Below, in pieces: positions 17,657 through 27,379 of a stretch of 64,000 nt of DNA (its first letter is position 1; every line of letters begins with the position of its first letter). Source of the stretch: an uncultured Lachnospiraceae bacterium. GTDB taxonomy: Bacteria; Bacillota; Clostridia; Lachnospirales; Lachnospiraceae. Below the pieces are notes generated by a model. It was given only the letters and a program-made list of their open reading frames with translations. It was not told where the DNA came from and made no database searches. The position numbers were made by a program, and so were the translations under genes. The DNA lies in contig CAJUFQ010000002.1 in the NCBI GenBank assembly GCA_910585625.1, positions 1-64,000 on the forward strand, given 5' to 3'.

Positions 17657-18811
17657 TTATCCTCTTTCCAGCCCCTCACAGTCTTCTGTCCTGCCAGCCG
17701 ACTGATATATATTATACAATGCCTGCACTGCCTGGGCAGGATTGGCGATGACGCCTTCCCCTGCATTCATAAGCATCACCTTTCCCATGACCCAGGAGAC
17801 ATTTCCCTCCAGGATATACGCCGCATCTTCCTGCCGAATCTGCCCTCTGGAAAAATGGGTAAGGCACTCCATCGCCCGGCGGTAATGGGCTATCCACTCA
17901 TTCAGGCCGGCGGAATGCCGCATGAGTCCCTCAATGCCTCGCTGCTGCTCTTCTTGGGCAATGTAAAGCAGCTGCTCAATGATGGGGATTTCTCCCCGGA
18001 TATCGGACAGTTCCAGGCGCACGTCAGGGCGCACCTTCAAGTATTCATAAAACATCTGTCTCGCCTGATCGATCTGCTTCATCTTTACAAGCTGCCCCAT
18101 GGCAAGCTTGAACTCCACAGTCTCCGCTTTTTCCGCCGTAATCCCCACCGCGCCCTCATAAACCTTAAGCTGATTCTTCTCCGCCCAGATTTTCACCATC
18201 TGCTCCGAGAGGAATCCGAAAACACGCTGGTTGTACAGATCGTATGATTCCACATCGATACGTTTTTCCACTTCGAAGAGAATAGCAAACAGCCACTCTG
18301 CGTAGTCCCCAAACAGCTTGCGGGGCATGACCATCAAATTGCCGTAATAATAAGTGTTTCCCTCCATCGCCGACTGGAAATACGGTGCATAATCGGGATA
18401 TTTCTCCGCAATCACCTCGCCTACCGTCAGCAAATCCCTGGCATTATGCGCTTCCCCAAAATAATCCAGGTAATTGGTATCTGCTTGTACTTCATTGGAG
18501 ACGATGATATCGTAATCCTTTAAAATCTCCTCGTATTCCTGCTGCGTCATCAGCTTGCGCTGCCCATTGAGGAAGAAACGGCGGTAATGGCAGACGCCGA
18601 TGATATCTGCATCCTCCTCGTTCTTCCAAACCCAGTAAACGCCGGTCAGTTCTCCATAATAATTGTTCCATCTCGAAATGGAATCCCCGGTATCGTCCCC
18701 CAGATAACCGAGGTCTGCCGCTCCTGCCCTGCCCACATGAAGCGGCACATAAATGGCGTCTTCAGGCTCCTGGAACTTCTTGTGGGTCATCGTGTAAATT
18801 TTTACCTTCAT
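17657..18811 (-). CDS. DUF4422 glycosyltransferase
   Basis: 384 residues. The first about 230 match the DUF4422 (capsular/exopolysaccharide transferase) pattern: VKIYTMTHKKF at the start, then GDDTGDSIS, NNYYGELTGVYWVWKN and ICHYRRFF-like GVCHYRRFFLNG, with YDIIVSNE further on. The C-terminal about 150 residues are helical and specific to this protein. It is a GT-A-like sugar transferase found in many capsule and glycan clusters, and no polymerase or flippase accompanies it here. SD GGAGGAG precedes the ATG. Confidence 0.82.
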   Translation of the reverse strand: MKVKIYTMTHKKFQEPEDAIYVPLHVGRAGAADLGYLGDDTGDSISRWNNYYGELTGVYWVWKNEEDADIIGVCHYRRFFLNGQRKLMTQQEYEEILKDYDIIVSNEVQADTNYLDYFGEAHNARDLLTVGEVIAEKYPDYAPYFQSAMEGNTYYYGNLMVMPRKLFGDYAEWLFAILFEVEKRIDVESYDLYNQRVFGFLSEQMVKIWAEKNQLKVYEGAVGITAEKAETVEFKLAMGQLVKMKQIDQARQMFYEYLKVRPDVRLELSDIRGEIPIIEQLLYIAQEEQQRGIEGLMRHSAGLNEWIAHYRRAMECLTHFSRGQIRQEDAAYILEGNVSWVMGKVMLMNAGEGVIANPAQAVQALYNIYQSAGRTEDCEGLERG

Positions 18812-18848
18812 ATGCTCCTCCAGCTATTTCTATCATCAGATGCGCCGC

Positions 18849-19472
18849 CTACTTCTCCAATAAGAACCATGTCAGATCGTCCTGCGGGAAATGATTATCC
18901 CTATGGTACTGAAACCCATAATCAATAAGCCGCACATCCGGGAACTTATCCATAAATTCTCCGCAAAAATCCCGCTTAAACAACCGCTCAGGGTTCTCCC
19001 GGTATTTGACCGTCACAGGCGATGGGTTATAATACTCTACCAGACAGATATACTTGCTGCTGGAATCGTATAATTTCTGGTACACGCACTGCAGCACATC
19101 CGGATTGATATGGATCAGCACTCCTTTCGTAAAAACAAAATCAAACTGCCTGTCCGCTTCATAGTCCAGGATGGAAGTTTCAAATACTTCCATGCCTGCC
19201 AGAACCGGGTCGCTGCGCAAGATTTCTGCTGCCTTGTGGTTAATCTCCACAGCGGAATACTTGGCGTCCGGGAACAGTGTTTTTAGTGCTTTGATGTTGC
19301 GCCCAATATTAGGCCCGAATTCAAGGACTGTGCGGATTGCGGACGTCCGCTTCAGAATCTCTGCGAAAAGCGCAATGTTGCAGATAACGCCCTGCTCTGC
19401 CTTATTCCTCTCCGCATACTCATTTCCGAACTCCCCGGCCCAGAATTTTTCTTGCTCTGTCTTATAATTCAT
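18849..19472 (-). CDS. Pseudaminic acid biosynthesis-associated methyltransferase
   Basis: Class I SAM methyltransferase of 207 residues. It resembles the family often found in Pse clusters (TIGR03587), with the N-terminal EQEKFWAGEFGNEYAERN and motif I VLEFGPNIGRNIKAL. The acidic strand YSAVEINHKA and FDFVFTKGVLIHINPD follow. It probably methylates an O- or N-position on Pse or on an intermediate, but the exact site in this family is not established to my knowledge. It follows the NTP-transferase gene and precedes the DUF4422 gene in the operon. Confidence 0.8.
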   Translation of the reverse strand: MNYKTEQEKFWAGEFGNEYAERNKAEQGVICNIALFAEILKRTSAIRTVLEFGPNIGRNIKALKTLFPDAKYSAVEINHKAAEILRSDPVLAGMEVFETSILDYEADRQFDFVFTKGVLIHINPDVLQCVYQKLYDSSSKYICLVEYYNPSPVTVKYRENPERLFKRDFCGEFMDKFPDVRLIDYGFQYHRDNHFPQDDLTWFLLEK

Positions 19473-19503
19473 CGTAATTCCTTTCCGGCATTTGCCTTAA
19501 CCT

Positions 19504-20166
19504 CTATGCCTGCGGGCCGTCTGAAAACCGGCTTCTGACCCATGCGGCTGCGCGTTCATAATCGTTCTTCGTGTCAATCTCCCTGGTCCGCAGTTCCAAA
19601 AAAGGAACCGGCAGATAAGGTTCTACCATCTGGAACACATGGCCTGTCCCATCCTGCATCTTGCCGCTTTCCATCTGCGTGACGCCATTCCACTCATAAG
19701 CGCCGGACGTTTTGGAAAAAGCCTGCGCCCATTCCCTGCCATCCTCCCAATGGGTCTGCACCATCCAGGGATCGTCTGAGGCAACCGCCCCGCCGCTTAC
19801 AAACTCGTGGCTGCATGAGAGCGCCTTCTCCATGTCATCCGGATGCACCAGCAAATCGCCGTCCAGCGAAAGCACATAATCCCGGGCGTCTTTTGCCGCC
19901 AGGGCAACACTGGCCCCGGTCTTCGTCTCGCGATAACGATGATTGAAGACAAAACGGATGTCATCGCGGTACTTCCCGGCTTCCTCCATCACGTCTTCTG
20001 CCTGATATCCCACGACAACCCGGATGTCGTCTTCACTATCTAAAAGTTCCAAATGCCTTAAAAGCAGCGACTTCCCTTCTACTTTAACCAATGCTTTCGT
20101 ACATCCAAACCCCAGCCGGCTGCCCATACCGGCACAGCTTATGATTACCGTCCTGGAAATCTTCAT
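19504..20166 (-). CDS. LicC/PntC-like nucleotidyltransferase (MobA-like NTP transferase)
   Basis: 220 residues with the nucleotidyltransferase signature SCAGMGSRLGFGCTKALVKVEGKSLLLRHLE at the N-terminus and metal-binding LSLDGDLLVHPDD. The short size and acceptor side resemble CTP:phosphocholine (LicC) and CTP:2-aminoethylphosphonate (PntC) cytidylyltransferases more than sugar-1-phosphate enzymes. It sits directly after a methyltransferase and a CDP-glycerol-transferase-like gene, the same trio as around 35643-38960. I infer that it makes a CMP-linked head group for that transferase. The substrate is not proven. Confidence 0.72.
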   Translation of the reverse strand: MKISRTVIISCAGMGSRLGFGCTKALVKVEGKSLLLRHLELLDSEDDIRVVVGYQAEDVMEEAGKYRDDIRFVFNHRYRETKTGASVALAAKDARDYVLSLDGDLLVHPDDMEKALSCSHEFVSGGAVASDDPWMVQTHWEDGREWAQAFSKTSGAYEWNGVTQMESGKMQDGTGHVFQMVEPYLPVPFLELRTREIDTKNDYERAAAWVRSRFSDGPQA

Positions 20167-20208
20167 CTTTCCTGTCTCCTATCCATCTAATCTTAATCCA
20201 TAAAACAT

Positions 20209-20946
20209 CTATCTCTCCAGGATGTAAAAATACTGCGCCGTGTCTTTGCGGTTATTTAATGCATCCTCCTCGAACAGGAATCCTTCCCGGATAGTCCGGA
20301 ACCCTCTATCCAGGAACGCCTTCTCAAAAAACTTCCCAAATTCCTGTCGTGTCCGGTAAATAGCGTTATAGTTATCTTCCAGCTCATCGGAATAAAAATC
20401 TTTGAGCGTAAGCCTTTCCGTAATCCCGATGGGTTCCCGGATGCAGACGATCGCATGTTCTTGGCAGGCCCGCTCAATCTGCGTTAGGGCAGATGGAAGC
20501 TCCCGGTCGTTGAGGTACATCAGTATGCCAATCATCAGTATCCTGTTATAAACTCCCCCTCCGTTTCTTTCAAGAACTTCTTCTATCTCGTCTGCCGCCC
20601 CTTCCAGGAACCGAAAATTCTCGCGGGCGTTTCTTCGCCTGGCAATCTCCACTAACTCCCTGCTGAAATCCACGCCGCAGTATTCCCCAATGCCCTCTGG
20701 CATAGCGTCTGCCCATCTGCCGATGCCGCACGCCACATCAAGCACTTTGGCGTCTTCCCCCAGCTTCAGCAACGGAATCAGTTTCTCTCTCTCCTTGCGG
20801 TTCCTCTCTTGCACCAAATCCTTATTGTTGTCCTGGTACATCGTCACGGAATATGGGTTGTCCTTCGAGTATTTCCCTGCCCGCTTGCCAAAAAAACGTT
20901 TCGTCTCCTGATAATCGATATCTGTTATTTCTTCCATAATGCGCAT
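20209..20946 (-). CDS. Class I SAM-dependent methyltransferase
   Basis: 245 residues. SAM-binding motif I is VLDVACGIGRWADAMP, followed by GVDFSRELVEIA and the motif IV region YNRILMIGILMYLNDRELP. The N-terminal KRFFGKRAGKY is common in small-molecule methyltransferases. It stands between the CDP-glycerol-transferase-like gene and the LicC/PntC-like gene, so N- or O-methylation of an aminoalkyl-phosphonate or -phosphate head group is plausible; this is inference from position. AGGAG lies before the ATG at 20946. Confidence 0.75.
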   Translation of the reverse strand: MRIMEEITDIDYQETKRFFGKRAGKYSKDNPYSVTMYQDNNKDLVQERNRKEREKLIPLLKLGEDAKVLDVACGIGRWADAMPEGIGEYCGVDFSRELVEIARRRNARENFRFLEGAADEIEEVLERNGGGVYNRILMIGILMYLNDRELPSALTQIERACQEHAIVCIREPIGITERLTLKDFYSDELEDNYNAIYRTRQEFGKFFEKAFLDRGFRTIREGFLFEEDALNNRKDTAQYFYILER

Positions 20947-20959
20947 ATTTTCTCCTTAC

Positions 20960-22732
20960 TCATGACCATAAATTTGCCGGCATATAGCGGCTTGTCATTT
21001 CCCATTTCTTGAATTCTCCGGAGCCTTTTCCTGTCGTAAAATATTCTATCGCGTCAACAATATCTCTGTTTACATGCTCCTTATTGACAAAGAACCCTTC
21101 AATATCCTTGATTTTGTCGGCGTTCGCAGGCCCTACCGCAAGCAGCTTCTCCACTTGCTCCCGCAGTTCCACCCGCTTACATTTATATACATTGTCAAAA
21201 GGAACGCTTGAAAATCTAACGGGATCGGTATCCGGTATCAGCCAGTCCATGACGGCGATGCTTGGTTTGCCGAACATGAAAGCCTCCACCATGACGCTTG
21301 ATTCGTCGGAAACTACCAGATCGCACATCAGAAGAGGCACCAAAATAGTCTCGTCCCACTCAAAATAGTGCAGATTGTCATACTTGCCCTCATGCATTTT
21401 ACGCATATCCTTCACGTTATTGACAATCGCATCCCCCAAGGCCCTTGACCATGGCGCCTGCTTGATCAACAGGTTTACCGGGAGCGTGGCAAGGGCACGC
21501 ACAAAATCGTCCTCCTTGTCGCCGTATTCCCAGGAGGGCGCATACAAAACGGACGTCTCGTATTTCAGCCCCATCTCTGCCCTCAGTTCCTCGGCCCGCT
21601 TCTTAATCTCTTCGGAAAATATCTGCGTGCTTTTCGGATAGCCGAGCATATATGCCCCGCACCTGGGATTGCAATAATATTGGAACGCGCTCCTCTGCCA
21701 CAGTTCCCTCCATGCCATTCCCGGCACAATCCCGATATCATAGACATTCCAGCGTTCTGCCTCCCAGATATTGGGCCAGCGGTTATGCCCTTGTGCCATG
21801 TCATGCAGAAGGACTACGGAAAATTGGGAATTCTGCGGCTTGCCAAAATGCTGGCAATAAACCCCAATCTCTGCCGTTTCATCTAAGTTTTCTGTATAAT
21901 GAACCTGATATCCCCGCTCTTTCGCTTCCTCCATAACCGACAGTAGATTGTAATATTCTCCTTTGTTCATGGCAAAAAAAGTCATTTCTTTTTTGAGGGA
22001 TTTATCTTTGGCCTCCCTTTGGCGCAGCAGCTGCAAATGTTCTTCCGCCACTCCCTTCGGAGTCTCCTCAAACGGCTCCCAGCTGTGGATTTTCACAAAA
22101 ACCCCTATATTATGTTCAAACGACGCTTGCTGCCGTCTGAATTTTTCCAGGTTAAAATCTTCCACCAAAGTGGCGACCAATGCATTTTCCATACGCGCGA
22201 CTATCTGATCGGACAAAAGTTCAAATAACAGCATTGCTTTCTGCATAGCTGAATCCCCATCTGTCTCATACTGCCTTAAGTTTTCCAGTCTGAGTTTCAC
22301 CTTCTCCCTGCAAAACATCGTCGTCGTAAGGTTTCCTATCAGGTTATGCCCCCTCTCCAGGCATCCGCGCAGCAACATATTACCATCAAACAGCGTATCC
22401 TTAAATGAATTCATATATGCAAAATCCTGATGCGCCACCGTAGTTCCATCTGACTCGATATAAATCCTCCCGCAGCATATCACGGAAGCTGTCGGGAACC
22501 GCCCTGCATATCCTGCCATCTCTTTAATTTTATTGCCATCCAACAGCTGCCCAAGTTCCAGAAAACAAACATAATCGCTGTCCGTCTGCATACAATACTC
22601 TGCAATGTCTTCATAAAAACCTTTGCCTGTCTTCGCTTCCACAACCTCTAAATGTTCATAACTCTGTCTTTGCAGCATTTCGTCTATGTAACTCGGTTCA
22701 CAGTCTATGCATATCACTGAAATTTTCTTCAT
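20960..22732 (-). CDS. CDP-glycerol glycerophosphotransferase-like protein with GT2-like N-terminus (copy A)
   Basis: 590 residues. The first about 200 resemble a family 2 glycosyltransferase start (ISVICIDCEPSYIDEML, TDSDYVCFLELG). The C-terminal half matches the TagB/TagF-type GT-B fold: LLHDMAQGHNRWPNIWEAE, VLYAPSWEYGDKEDDF, and the catalytic-type CDLVVSDESSVMVEAFMFGKPSIAV. No membrane segment. TagF-type enzymes transfer a phospho-alditol from a CDP donor; in this cluster the donor may instead be CMP-aminoethylphosphonate or a methylated version. It is a paralogue of 35643-37451 with long shared stretches. Confidence 0.75.
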   Translation of the reverse strand: MKKISVICIDCEPSYIDEMLQRQSYEHLEVVEAKTGKGFYEDIAEYCMQTDSDYVCFLELGQLLDGNKIKEMAGYAGRFPTASVICCGRIYIESDGTTVAHQDFAYMNSFKDTLFDGNMLLRGCLERGHNLIGNLTTTMFCREKVKLRLENLRQYETDGDSAMQKAMLLFELLSDQIVARMENALVATLVEDFNLEKFRRQQASFEHNIGVFVKIHSWEPFEETPKGVAEEHLQLLRQREAKDKSLKKEMTFFAMNKGEYYNLLSVMEEAKERGYQVHYTENLDETAEIGVYCQHFGKPQNSQFSVVLLHDMAQGHNRWPNIWEAERWNVYDIGIVPGMAWRELWQRSAFQYYCNPRCGAYMLGYPKSTQIFSEEIKKRAEELRAEMGLKYETSVLYAPSWEYGDKEDDFVRALATLPVNLLIKQAPWSRALGDAIVNNVKDMRKMHEGKYDNLHYFEWDETILVPLLMCDLVVSDESSVMVEAFMFGKPSIAVMDWLIPDTDPVRFSSVPFDNVYKCKRVELREQVEKLLAVGPANADKIKDIEGFFVNKEHVNRDIVDAIEYFTTGKGSGEFKKWEMTSRYMPANLWS

Positions 22733-22806
22733 CTTTCCCTGCTCCTATCCGCCTATTTGCTTTATCCCCTTGTCTCTTCGGAAACACTCCTCTTATTATA
22801 ACAAAC

Positions 22807-23889
22807 TTATACCCATGAATCCATTGGCCTGTTAAAAAACTCCATCATTTGATTGTCCATACACCTGGCAATATCTCCGCCGTTCAGGTATGTTATCCAC
22901 CACTCCACAGTTTTCTGCACGGCAGTTTCCACGTCCCAGACAGGACGCCAGCCAATGATATTCTTTATCTTGGAACAATCCAGTTTCAGGAAATTAGCTT
23001 CATGGGGCCCATCCTCCTGCCGGCTTACCCACTGCAAAGCATTCCCTGCTGCTTTTTCCCATGCCGTGCAAAACATCCCCGCCAACTCCCCGGTCGTCCG
23101 GCAGTCCGGCTCATTGGGCCCTACATTATAGCTTCCTGACAACGCCTTATCATAGTACTGGGCCTCTGCCACTGAGAGATATGCGCGCAAAGGTTCCAGC
23201 ACATGCTGGTATGGCCGCGTGGAATGCGGATTCCGCAGCGCTATCTCCTTTCCCGCCCGGGCTGCCCGCACACAATCCGGGATAATCCTGTCAGCGGCAA
23301 AATCCCCGCCGCCAATGACATTGCCCGCCCGGCAGGTACTGACTGCTATCTGCCTGTCCCGGAAAAAAGAATTGACATAGCTGGACGTCACCAGCTCAGA
23401 ACACGACTTTGAATTGGAATAAGGGTCAAATCCGTTCAGCTCCTCATCCTCACGGTAGCCCCACGCCCACTCACGGTTACGGTATACCTTGTCTGTAGTG
23501 ACATTGACTACCGACCGCACCGATGGGGTCAGCCTGACGCATTCCATAACGTTTACCGTCCCCATGACGTTCGTCTCATATGTATGGACCGGATCACGGT
23601 ATGATTCACGCACCAGCGGCTGCGCCGCCATATGTATGACGATCTCCGGCTGTCCCCTGTCAAATACCTCTTTCAGGTGTTCCAAATCCCGGACGTCCCC
23701 GATTTCAGAAAATACATGCTCCCCTGCCTGGCAAACCTCGAAAAAATCCGGTTCTGCCGTACCTTTTAAAGCGTAGCCGGTTACTTTAGCCCCGGCCAGT
23801 GCAAGCAGGCGGCACATCCAAGAGCCTTTGAACCCGGTATGACCGGTAACTAACACATTCCTATCCCTATAAAACTCAAACACTGACAT
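22807..23889 (-). CDS. rfbG: CDP-glucose 4,6-dehydratase (RfbG/DdhB)
   Basis: SDR of 360 residues that converts CDP-glucose to CDP-4-keto-6-deoxyglucose. The NAD site is VLVTGHTGFKGSWMCRLL, and HMAAQPLVRESYRDP plus YETNVMGTVNVMEC are hallmarks of RfbG. The active-site YSNSKSCSELV is also present. I start at the ATG at 23889, which has AGGAG just upstream; a longer frame to 23973 would overlap the upstream gene. It is the second step of the CDP-3,6-dideoxyhexose route; steps 1 and 3 (rfbF, rfbH) lie upstream at 31137-33264, separated by the branch-forming genes. Confidence 0.93.
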   Translation of the reverse strand: MSVFEFYRDRNVLVTGHTGFKGSWMCRLLALAGAKVTGYALKGTAEPDFFEVCQAGEHVFSEIGDVRDLEHLKEVFDRGQPEIVIHMAAQPLVRESYRDPVHTYETNVMGTVNVMECVRLTPSVRSVVNVTTDKVYRNREWAWGYREDEELNGFDPYSNSKSCSELVTSSYVNSFFRDRQIAVSTCRAGNVIGGGDFAADRIIPDCVRAARAGKEIALRNPHSTRPYQHVLEPLRAYLSVAEAQYYDKALSGSYNVGPNEPDCRTTGELAGMFCTAWEKAAGNALQWVSRQEDGPHEANFLKLDCSKIKNIIGWRPVWDVETAVQKTVEWWITYLNGGDIARCMDNQMMEFFNRPMDSWV

Positions 23890-23942
23890 CAGCCACTCCT
23901 CTTTCCTTCCGCCCCCATGATAAACCACAACGCCAATCAGCC

Positions 23943-24977
23943 TTAACGCCCATAAGTTTCCTCTGCCCAACAAATCATACGCTGAAACCCTTCCTGCACG
24001 CTGAACCGCGGGGTAAAGCCCAGGGCTGACAGTTTTTGCAAATCCGGCTGGTTGACCGAAATAGGGCTTGGCAGATAATGCTCCTTTGCGATTCTTCGCT
24101 TGAGCGGAATTTTATACTGATCAGAAATCAACGTCATCAATTCCAGCATGGAATATACCCCCTCCCCGTTTCCAATGTTAATACTTTGGCCATCTTCCCC
24201 GCGGCATAATACATACATCATTGCCAGCACGGCGTCGGCCACATAGCAGAAGGTACGCACCGCACTGCCATCACTGCGCAGCGCCAGCTCTTTTTCCCTG
24301 ATGACCCCGGCGGTAATGTCGCCAAATATCCTGCCGTCATCCAAGGTTATCCCTGGGCCATATGTATGGAACAGCCTGGCAATTTTCACCGGAAGCTGGT
24401 ATTGATGATGGTAAGACACGCACAAAGTTTCCCCCATGCGTTTGCTCTCCGCATAGCAGCTCCGGACTTGCCCGATATCAAGATAGCCGTAATCGCTTTC
24501 CGCGGAGGGTATCTTCCCGGGCGTCCCATATACCTCGCCGCTGCTGAGAAACAGCATATTCCCCACCTTATGCTTCCTGGCAAACTCCAGCAGCTGATAT
24601 GTCCCCATAACATTAGGCTTTATGACTCCCAGCGGATCTTGCTGGTAATATCTGGGGCTTGCATGGCTCGCCGCATGGATGATGCAATCCACCGGGATAT
24701 CAACGTCCGGTTCGTCACAGACATCCTGCACAAGCAGGAGGAAACGCTCATCACCCAGATATTCCTTGAAAATCTGCTCCGCCGCCTTGCCCCGCCTTAC
24801 CAACGCCAGCACCTTTATGGGTTTCTCCAGCTCCCGCGCCAGGTACATATAAAAATGTACCAGGTAAGAACCAATCATGCCTCCTGCCCCGGTAATCAGC
24901 ACTGTCCCGCCAGCTATCTCTGGTATCAGAGAGTCCTTCATGATGATTTCCATATCTGACCGTATTATTTCATTCAC
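23943..24977 (-). CDS. NAD-dependent epimerase/dehydratase (SDR)
   Basis: 344 residues. Rossmann motif VLITGAGGMIGSYLVHF, HAASHASPRYY, and the catalytic pair in YAESKRMGE. Overall it resembles UDP-glucuronate decarboxylase / nucleotide-sugar epimerases. The GTG start at 24977 has GGAGG six bases upstream. Its place between the branch-forming genes and rfbG suggests it may reduce or epimerise the CDP-dideoxy sugar, as YerF reduces the branched ketone in yersiniose synthesis. It is not a recognisable YerF from sequence alone, so the role stays open. Confidence 0.78.
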   Translation of the reverse strand: MNEIIRSDMEIIMKDSLIPEIAGGTVLITGAGGMIGSYLVHFYMYLARELEKPIKVLALVRRGKAAEQIFKEYLGDERFLLLVQDVCDEPDVDIPVDCIIHAASHASPRYYQQDPLGVIKPNVMGTYQLLEFARKHKVGNMLFLSSGEVYGTPGKIPSAESDYGYLDIGQVRSCYAESKRMGETLCVSYHHQYQLPVKIARLFHTYGPGITLDDGRIFGDITAGVIREKELALRSDGSAVRTFCYVADAVLAMMYVLCRGEDGQSINIGNGEGVYSMLELMTLISDQYKIPLKRRIAKEHYLPSPISVNQPDLQKLSALGFTPRFSVQEGFQRMICWAEETYGR

Positions 24978-24990
24978 AGCAATCCTCCCG

Positions 24991-25923
24991 CTATCCCAAT
25001 GCTTCTAATACCGCCCCATGCTTCTCCCCATTCAGAAAGAGAAAATTTGTCTCCGCAGTCTCTTCCGTAATCTGGGGCGTCTCCGATAACTTACCTGCCC
25101 GGATACAGTAACAGCGGTAGCCAAGCCCTTCCATAAACCGGATGACGTCGTTGGGCGCATATCCAAATTCTTTCGACCATTTGCGCAGCAGTTCTACGAA
25201 AATGACCGGCTTTTTTTGGGAAATCACCTCTTTCCCACCTTTTAAGACCATGAACTCCGCGCCTTCCACATCACACTTGATGAAGTCCAGGGTATCCTCC
25301 CCCAGCCCCTCATACAAGGAATCCAAACGGTCTGTCCTGCACAGCACTTCGCAGACGTCCTCCCTGCCGGAGAGGTTCTCCAGGGAAGAATTCCCGCACC
25401 CCTGAGGATAACAGAAGAAGGAAAACTCCCCCTTCTTATCCGAGCAGCCGACATTATGGGCCTTGATACAAGCCATGCCGTTATTCTTGATATTTGCCTC
25501 AAGCATCTCGTAGGTCGCTTTCACCGGCTCAAAAGAATGGATGGAAAGGCTCTCATGCTTCTTGCCGGCAAAGATGGAAATATAACCGATATTCGCCCCG
25601 ATGTCAAAGAATGTCTTTGCTTGCAGCACATCAAGGATTTTGTCAATCACCTCAAGTTCCTGCCGCTCATAATCATTGAAATTAAGCATCTCCACAGGTA
25701 TGATGCGCTCATCGCGTTCTTTGCACAAAAGCTTAATCCCAAGATCCCTGGTCTCCATGAATACTTTGCCGTCTTCGATGACGATCCGCCTAATGTTTGT
25801 TTCCGGCAAAAGCTTCGAATATTGGTATAGTCTGTCGTGGCATTGGTACATCCCGGATATATAATCTGCTTTGGCAATTTTCCCTTCCTGATATTGTTCC
25901 TTTAACTTAACCATCTGTTCCAT
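24991..25923 (-). CDS. FkbM family methyltransferase
   Basis: 310 residues from the ATG at 25923; an earlier in-frame ATG at 26040 would lie inside the upstream gene. Features are FFDIGANIGYISIFAGKK (SAM motif I), HSFEPVKATYEMLEANIKNN, and IKCDVEGAEFMVLKGGKEVI, which together define the FkbM O-methyltransferases. These typically methylate sugar hydroxyls. It lies between a GT2 gene and the SDR, within the CDP-dideoxysugar part of the island, so a hydroxyl on that sugar or on its branch is a likely target. Confidence 0.85.
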   Translation of the reverse strand: MEQMVKLKEQYQEGKIAKADYISGMYQCHDRLYQYSKLLPETNIRRIVIEDGKVFMETRDLGIKLLCKERDERIIPVEMLNFNDYERQELEVIDKILDVLQAKTFFDIGANIGYISIFAGKKHESLSIHSFEPVKATYEMLEANIKNNGMACIKAHNVGCSDKKGEFSFFCYPQGCGNSSLENLSGREDVCEVLCRTDRLDSLYEGLGEDTLDFIKCDVEGAEFMVLKGGKEVISQKKPVIFVELLRKWSKEFGYAPNDVIRFMEGLGYRCYCIRAGKLSETPQITEETAETNFLFLNGEKHGAVLEALG

Positions 25924-25945
25924 TTTCCCTAAACGCACCTTTCTC

Positions 25946-27325
25946 TTATCCTTGCAATACCCGGAGCAGTTTCTCCATTGTCTTTTCTTTTTCCATACAC
26001 GTCTTATCCACCACATGGCACAAGCACTGGCTGGAAACATGGTTCTTCCTGACGAACTCAGCTAATTTCCTGCCAGAATCTCCACCATCGGAACCTTCCA
26101 GCCCATGCACCATCTGCCGGACTGCCAGGTACTTCTGCTCTGCATCTGCCAGGCACGATGCCCCATAAAAAATCCCGCGGCGGACGCCGGCAGCTTCCTC
26201 TGCGTCATAAATTTCCAGCAAATCCGCATATCCCAGATTCTCGCCGTCATCCCGGAAGTTGCTGATAATCCACCGATTGCAGTGATACAGTGCGCTGGCT
26301 TCCTGATAACGCCCTGCCGCAATAAAATCTTTTACCCGGCCTTCCACGATGCGATGTACCTGGGCAAGCTGACCGCAGACGATCAGCTCCAGCTCTTCTC
26401 TTGGAATATCCGATATGGACTCCCACTCCTTGCCTATCTGCAGATAAACGTCAATGTTCAACAGCCCCTCCGACATTAATTTAATCAGCCAGTCATAGGA
26501 ACCTAAAATCCATGGCAGAGACGTCCCGCGCCGTATGACCTTGTTTTTGTACTCGTCATATACCGCAGGCAGCGCCTCGTTGACTTTGGGCCACATATCT
26601 GCCCAGATATGGAAAATCCGCGGGCCCCAAGAAGACGAACCCAGAGGCGAGACATAAGAATCTATATCGTCAAAGGTAACCAGCCGCACAGCACATTTCT
26701 CCTGCTGCCCCAGGCCGTGAAACAGCACGCTAAAGTGATCGAAGCAGTTTTCGCCGTCAAAAAAATAGCGTTCCCTGAATCCCTCCCAGTCCGTATCCTT
26801 CAGCAGCTTTCCCACATGAAACAACGTGGCGTCCATCGATGTAGCAAGCCATCCCCATCTTACATATAGTTTTGCCGGACTGTCAAAAAACTTTGGCGTG
26901 GAAAACCCCTCTTCCCGCAAAAACGGATGCAGGGCTAAAGTCAGGAAAATTGCGTCGTAATCTTCCCCGGCAAGTTCCGTAACCTTTTTTAATGTACGTT
27001 CCCCAAAAAACGCCCTATCCTTCACCGGCCATAGATAGCGGTAATTTTTCTGCAGCCCATGCCCGGAGAAAATCATAAGCATCTTGTCGTCAATGCCAAC
27101 CGATGGATTGACTCTCACATAGTACAAGTTCTGATACCCCTGCTCCATAAACGTTTCCGTAATTTCACAAGTCTTATTGTCGGTACTTGAATCATATACA
27201 TAGACGTCTATCTTATATTTCTGGTATAATGGCAGGCATTTCCCCAGCACATCTTCCATCACTTGCGGATGGTTATACGTGGGGATACAATAAGCAATCC
27301 CTGCCTCTTCGTAGCCTTGTCCCAT
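25946..27325 (-). CDS. Glycosyltransferase family 2 with long C-terminal extension
   Basis: 459 residues. The GT-A core starts at about residue 9 (AYCIPTYNHPQVMEDVL), with VYVYDSSTDNKTCEI and VNPSVGIDDKML. The usual DXD is not evident; KDRAFFGE or similar may stand in, as in several atypical GT2 proteins. The last about 170 residues are helical and not recognised. It follows the ThDP-enzyme gene, so it is a candidate for attaching the branched dideoxysugar. SD GGAGA precedes the ATG. Confidence 0.75.
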   Translation of the reverse strand: MGQGYEEAGIAYCIPTYNHPQVMEDVLGKCLPLYQKYKIDVYVYDSSTDNKTCEITETFMEQGYQNLYYVRVNPSVGIDDKMLMIFSGHGLQKNYRYLWPVKDRAFFGERTLKKVTELAGEDYDAIFLTLALHPFLREEGFSTPKFFDSPAKLYVRWGWLATSMDATLFHVGKLLKDTDWEGFRERYFFDGENCFDHFSVLFHGLGQQEKCAVRLVTFDDIDSYVSPLGSSSWGPRIFHIWADMWPKVNEALPAVYDEYKNKVIRRGTSLPWILGSYDWLIKLMSEGLLNIDVYLQIGKEWESISDIPREELELIVCGQLAQVHRIVEGRVKDFIAAGRYQEASALYHCNRWIISNFRDDGENLGYADLLEIYDAEEAAGVRRGIFYGASCLADAEQKYLAVRQMVHGLEGSDGGDSGRKLAEFVRKNHVSSQCLCHVVDKTCMEKEKTMEKLLRVLQG

Positions 27326-27379
27326 TCTGTCACATCTCCAATCCTGCTATTTATGCTAGTGTATTGTACCATTCATAAA

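Noticed and set aside
23889..23973. N-terminal extension of rfbG
   Set aside because: It overlaps the upstream gene; AGGAG is placed for the ATG at 23889, where homology to the family begins.
25924..26040. N-terminal extension of the FkbM gene
   Set aside because: The extra residues lie inside the glycosyltransferase gene and do not look like the family.
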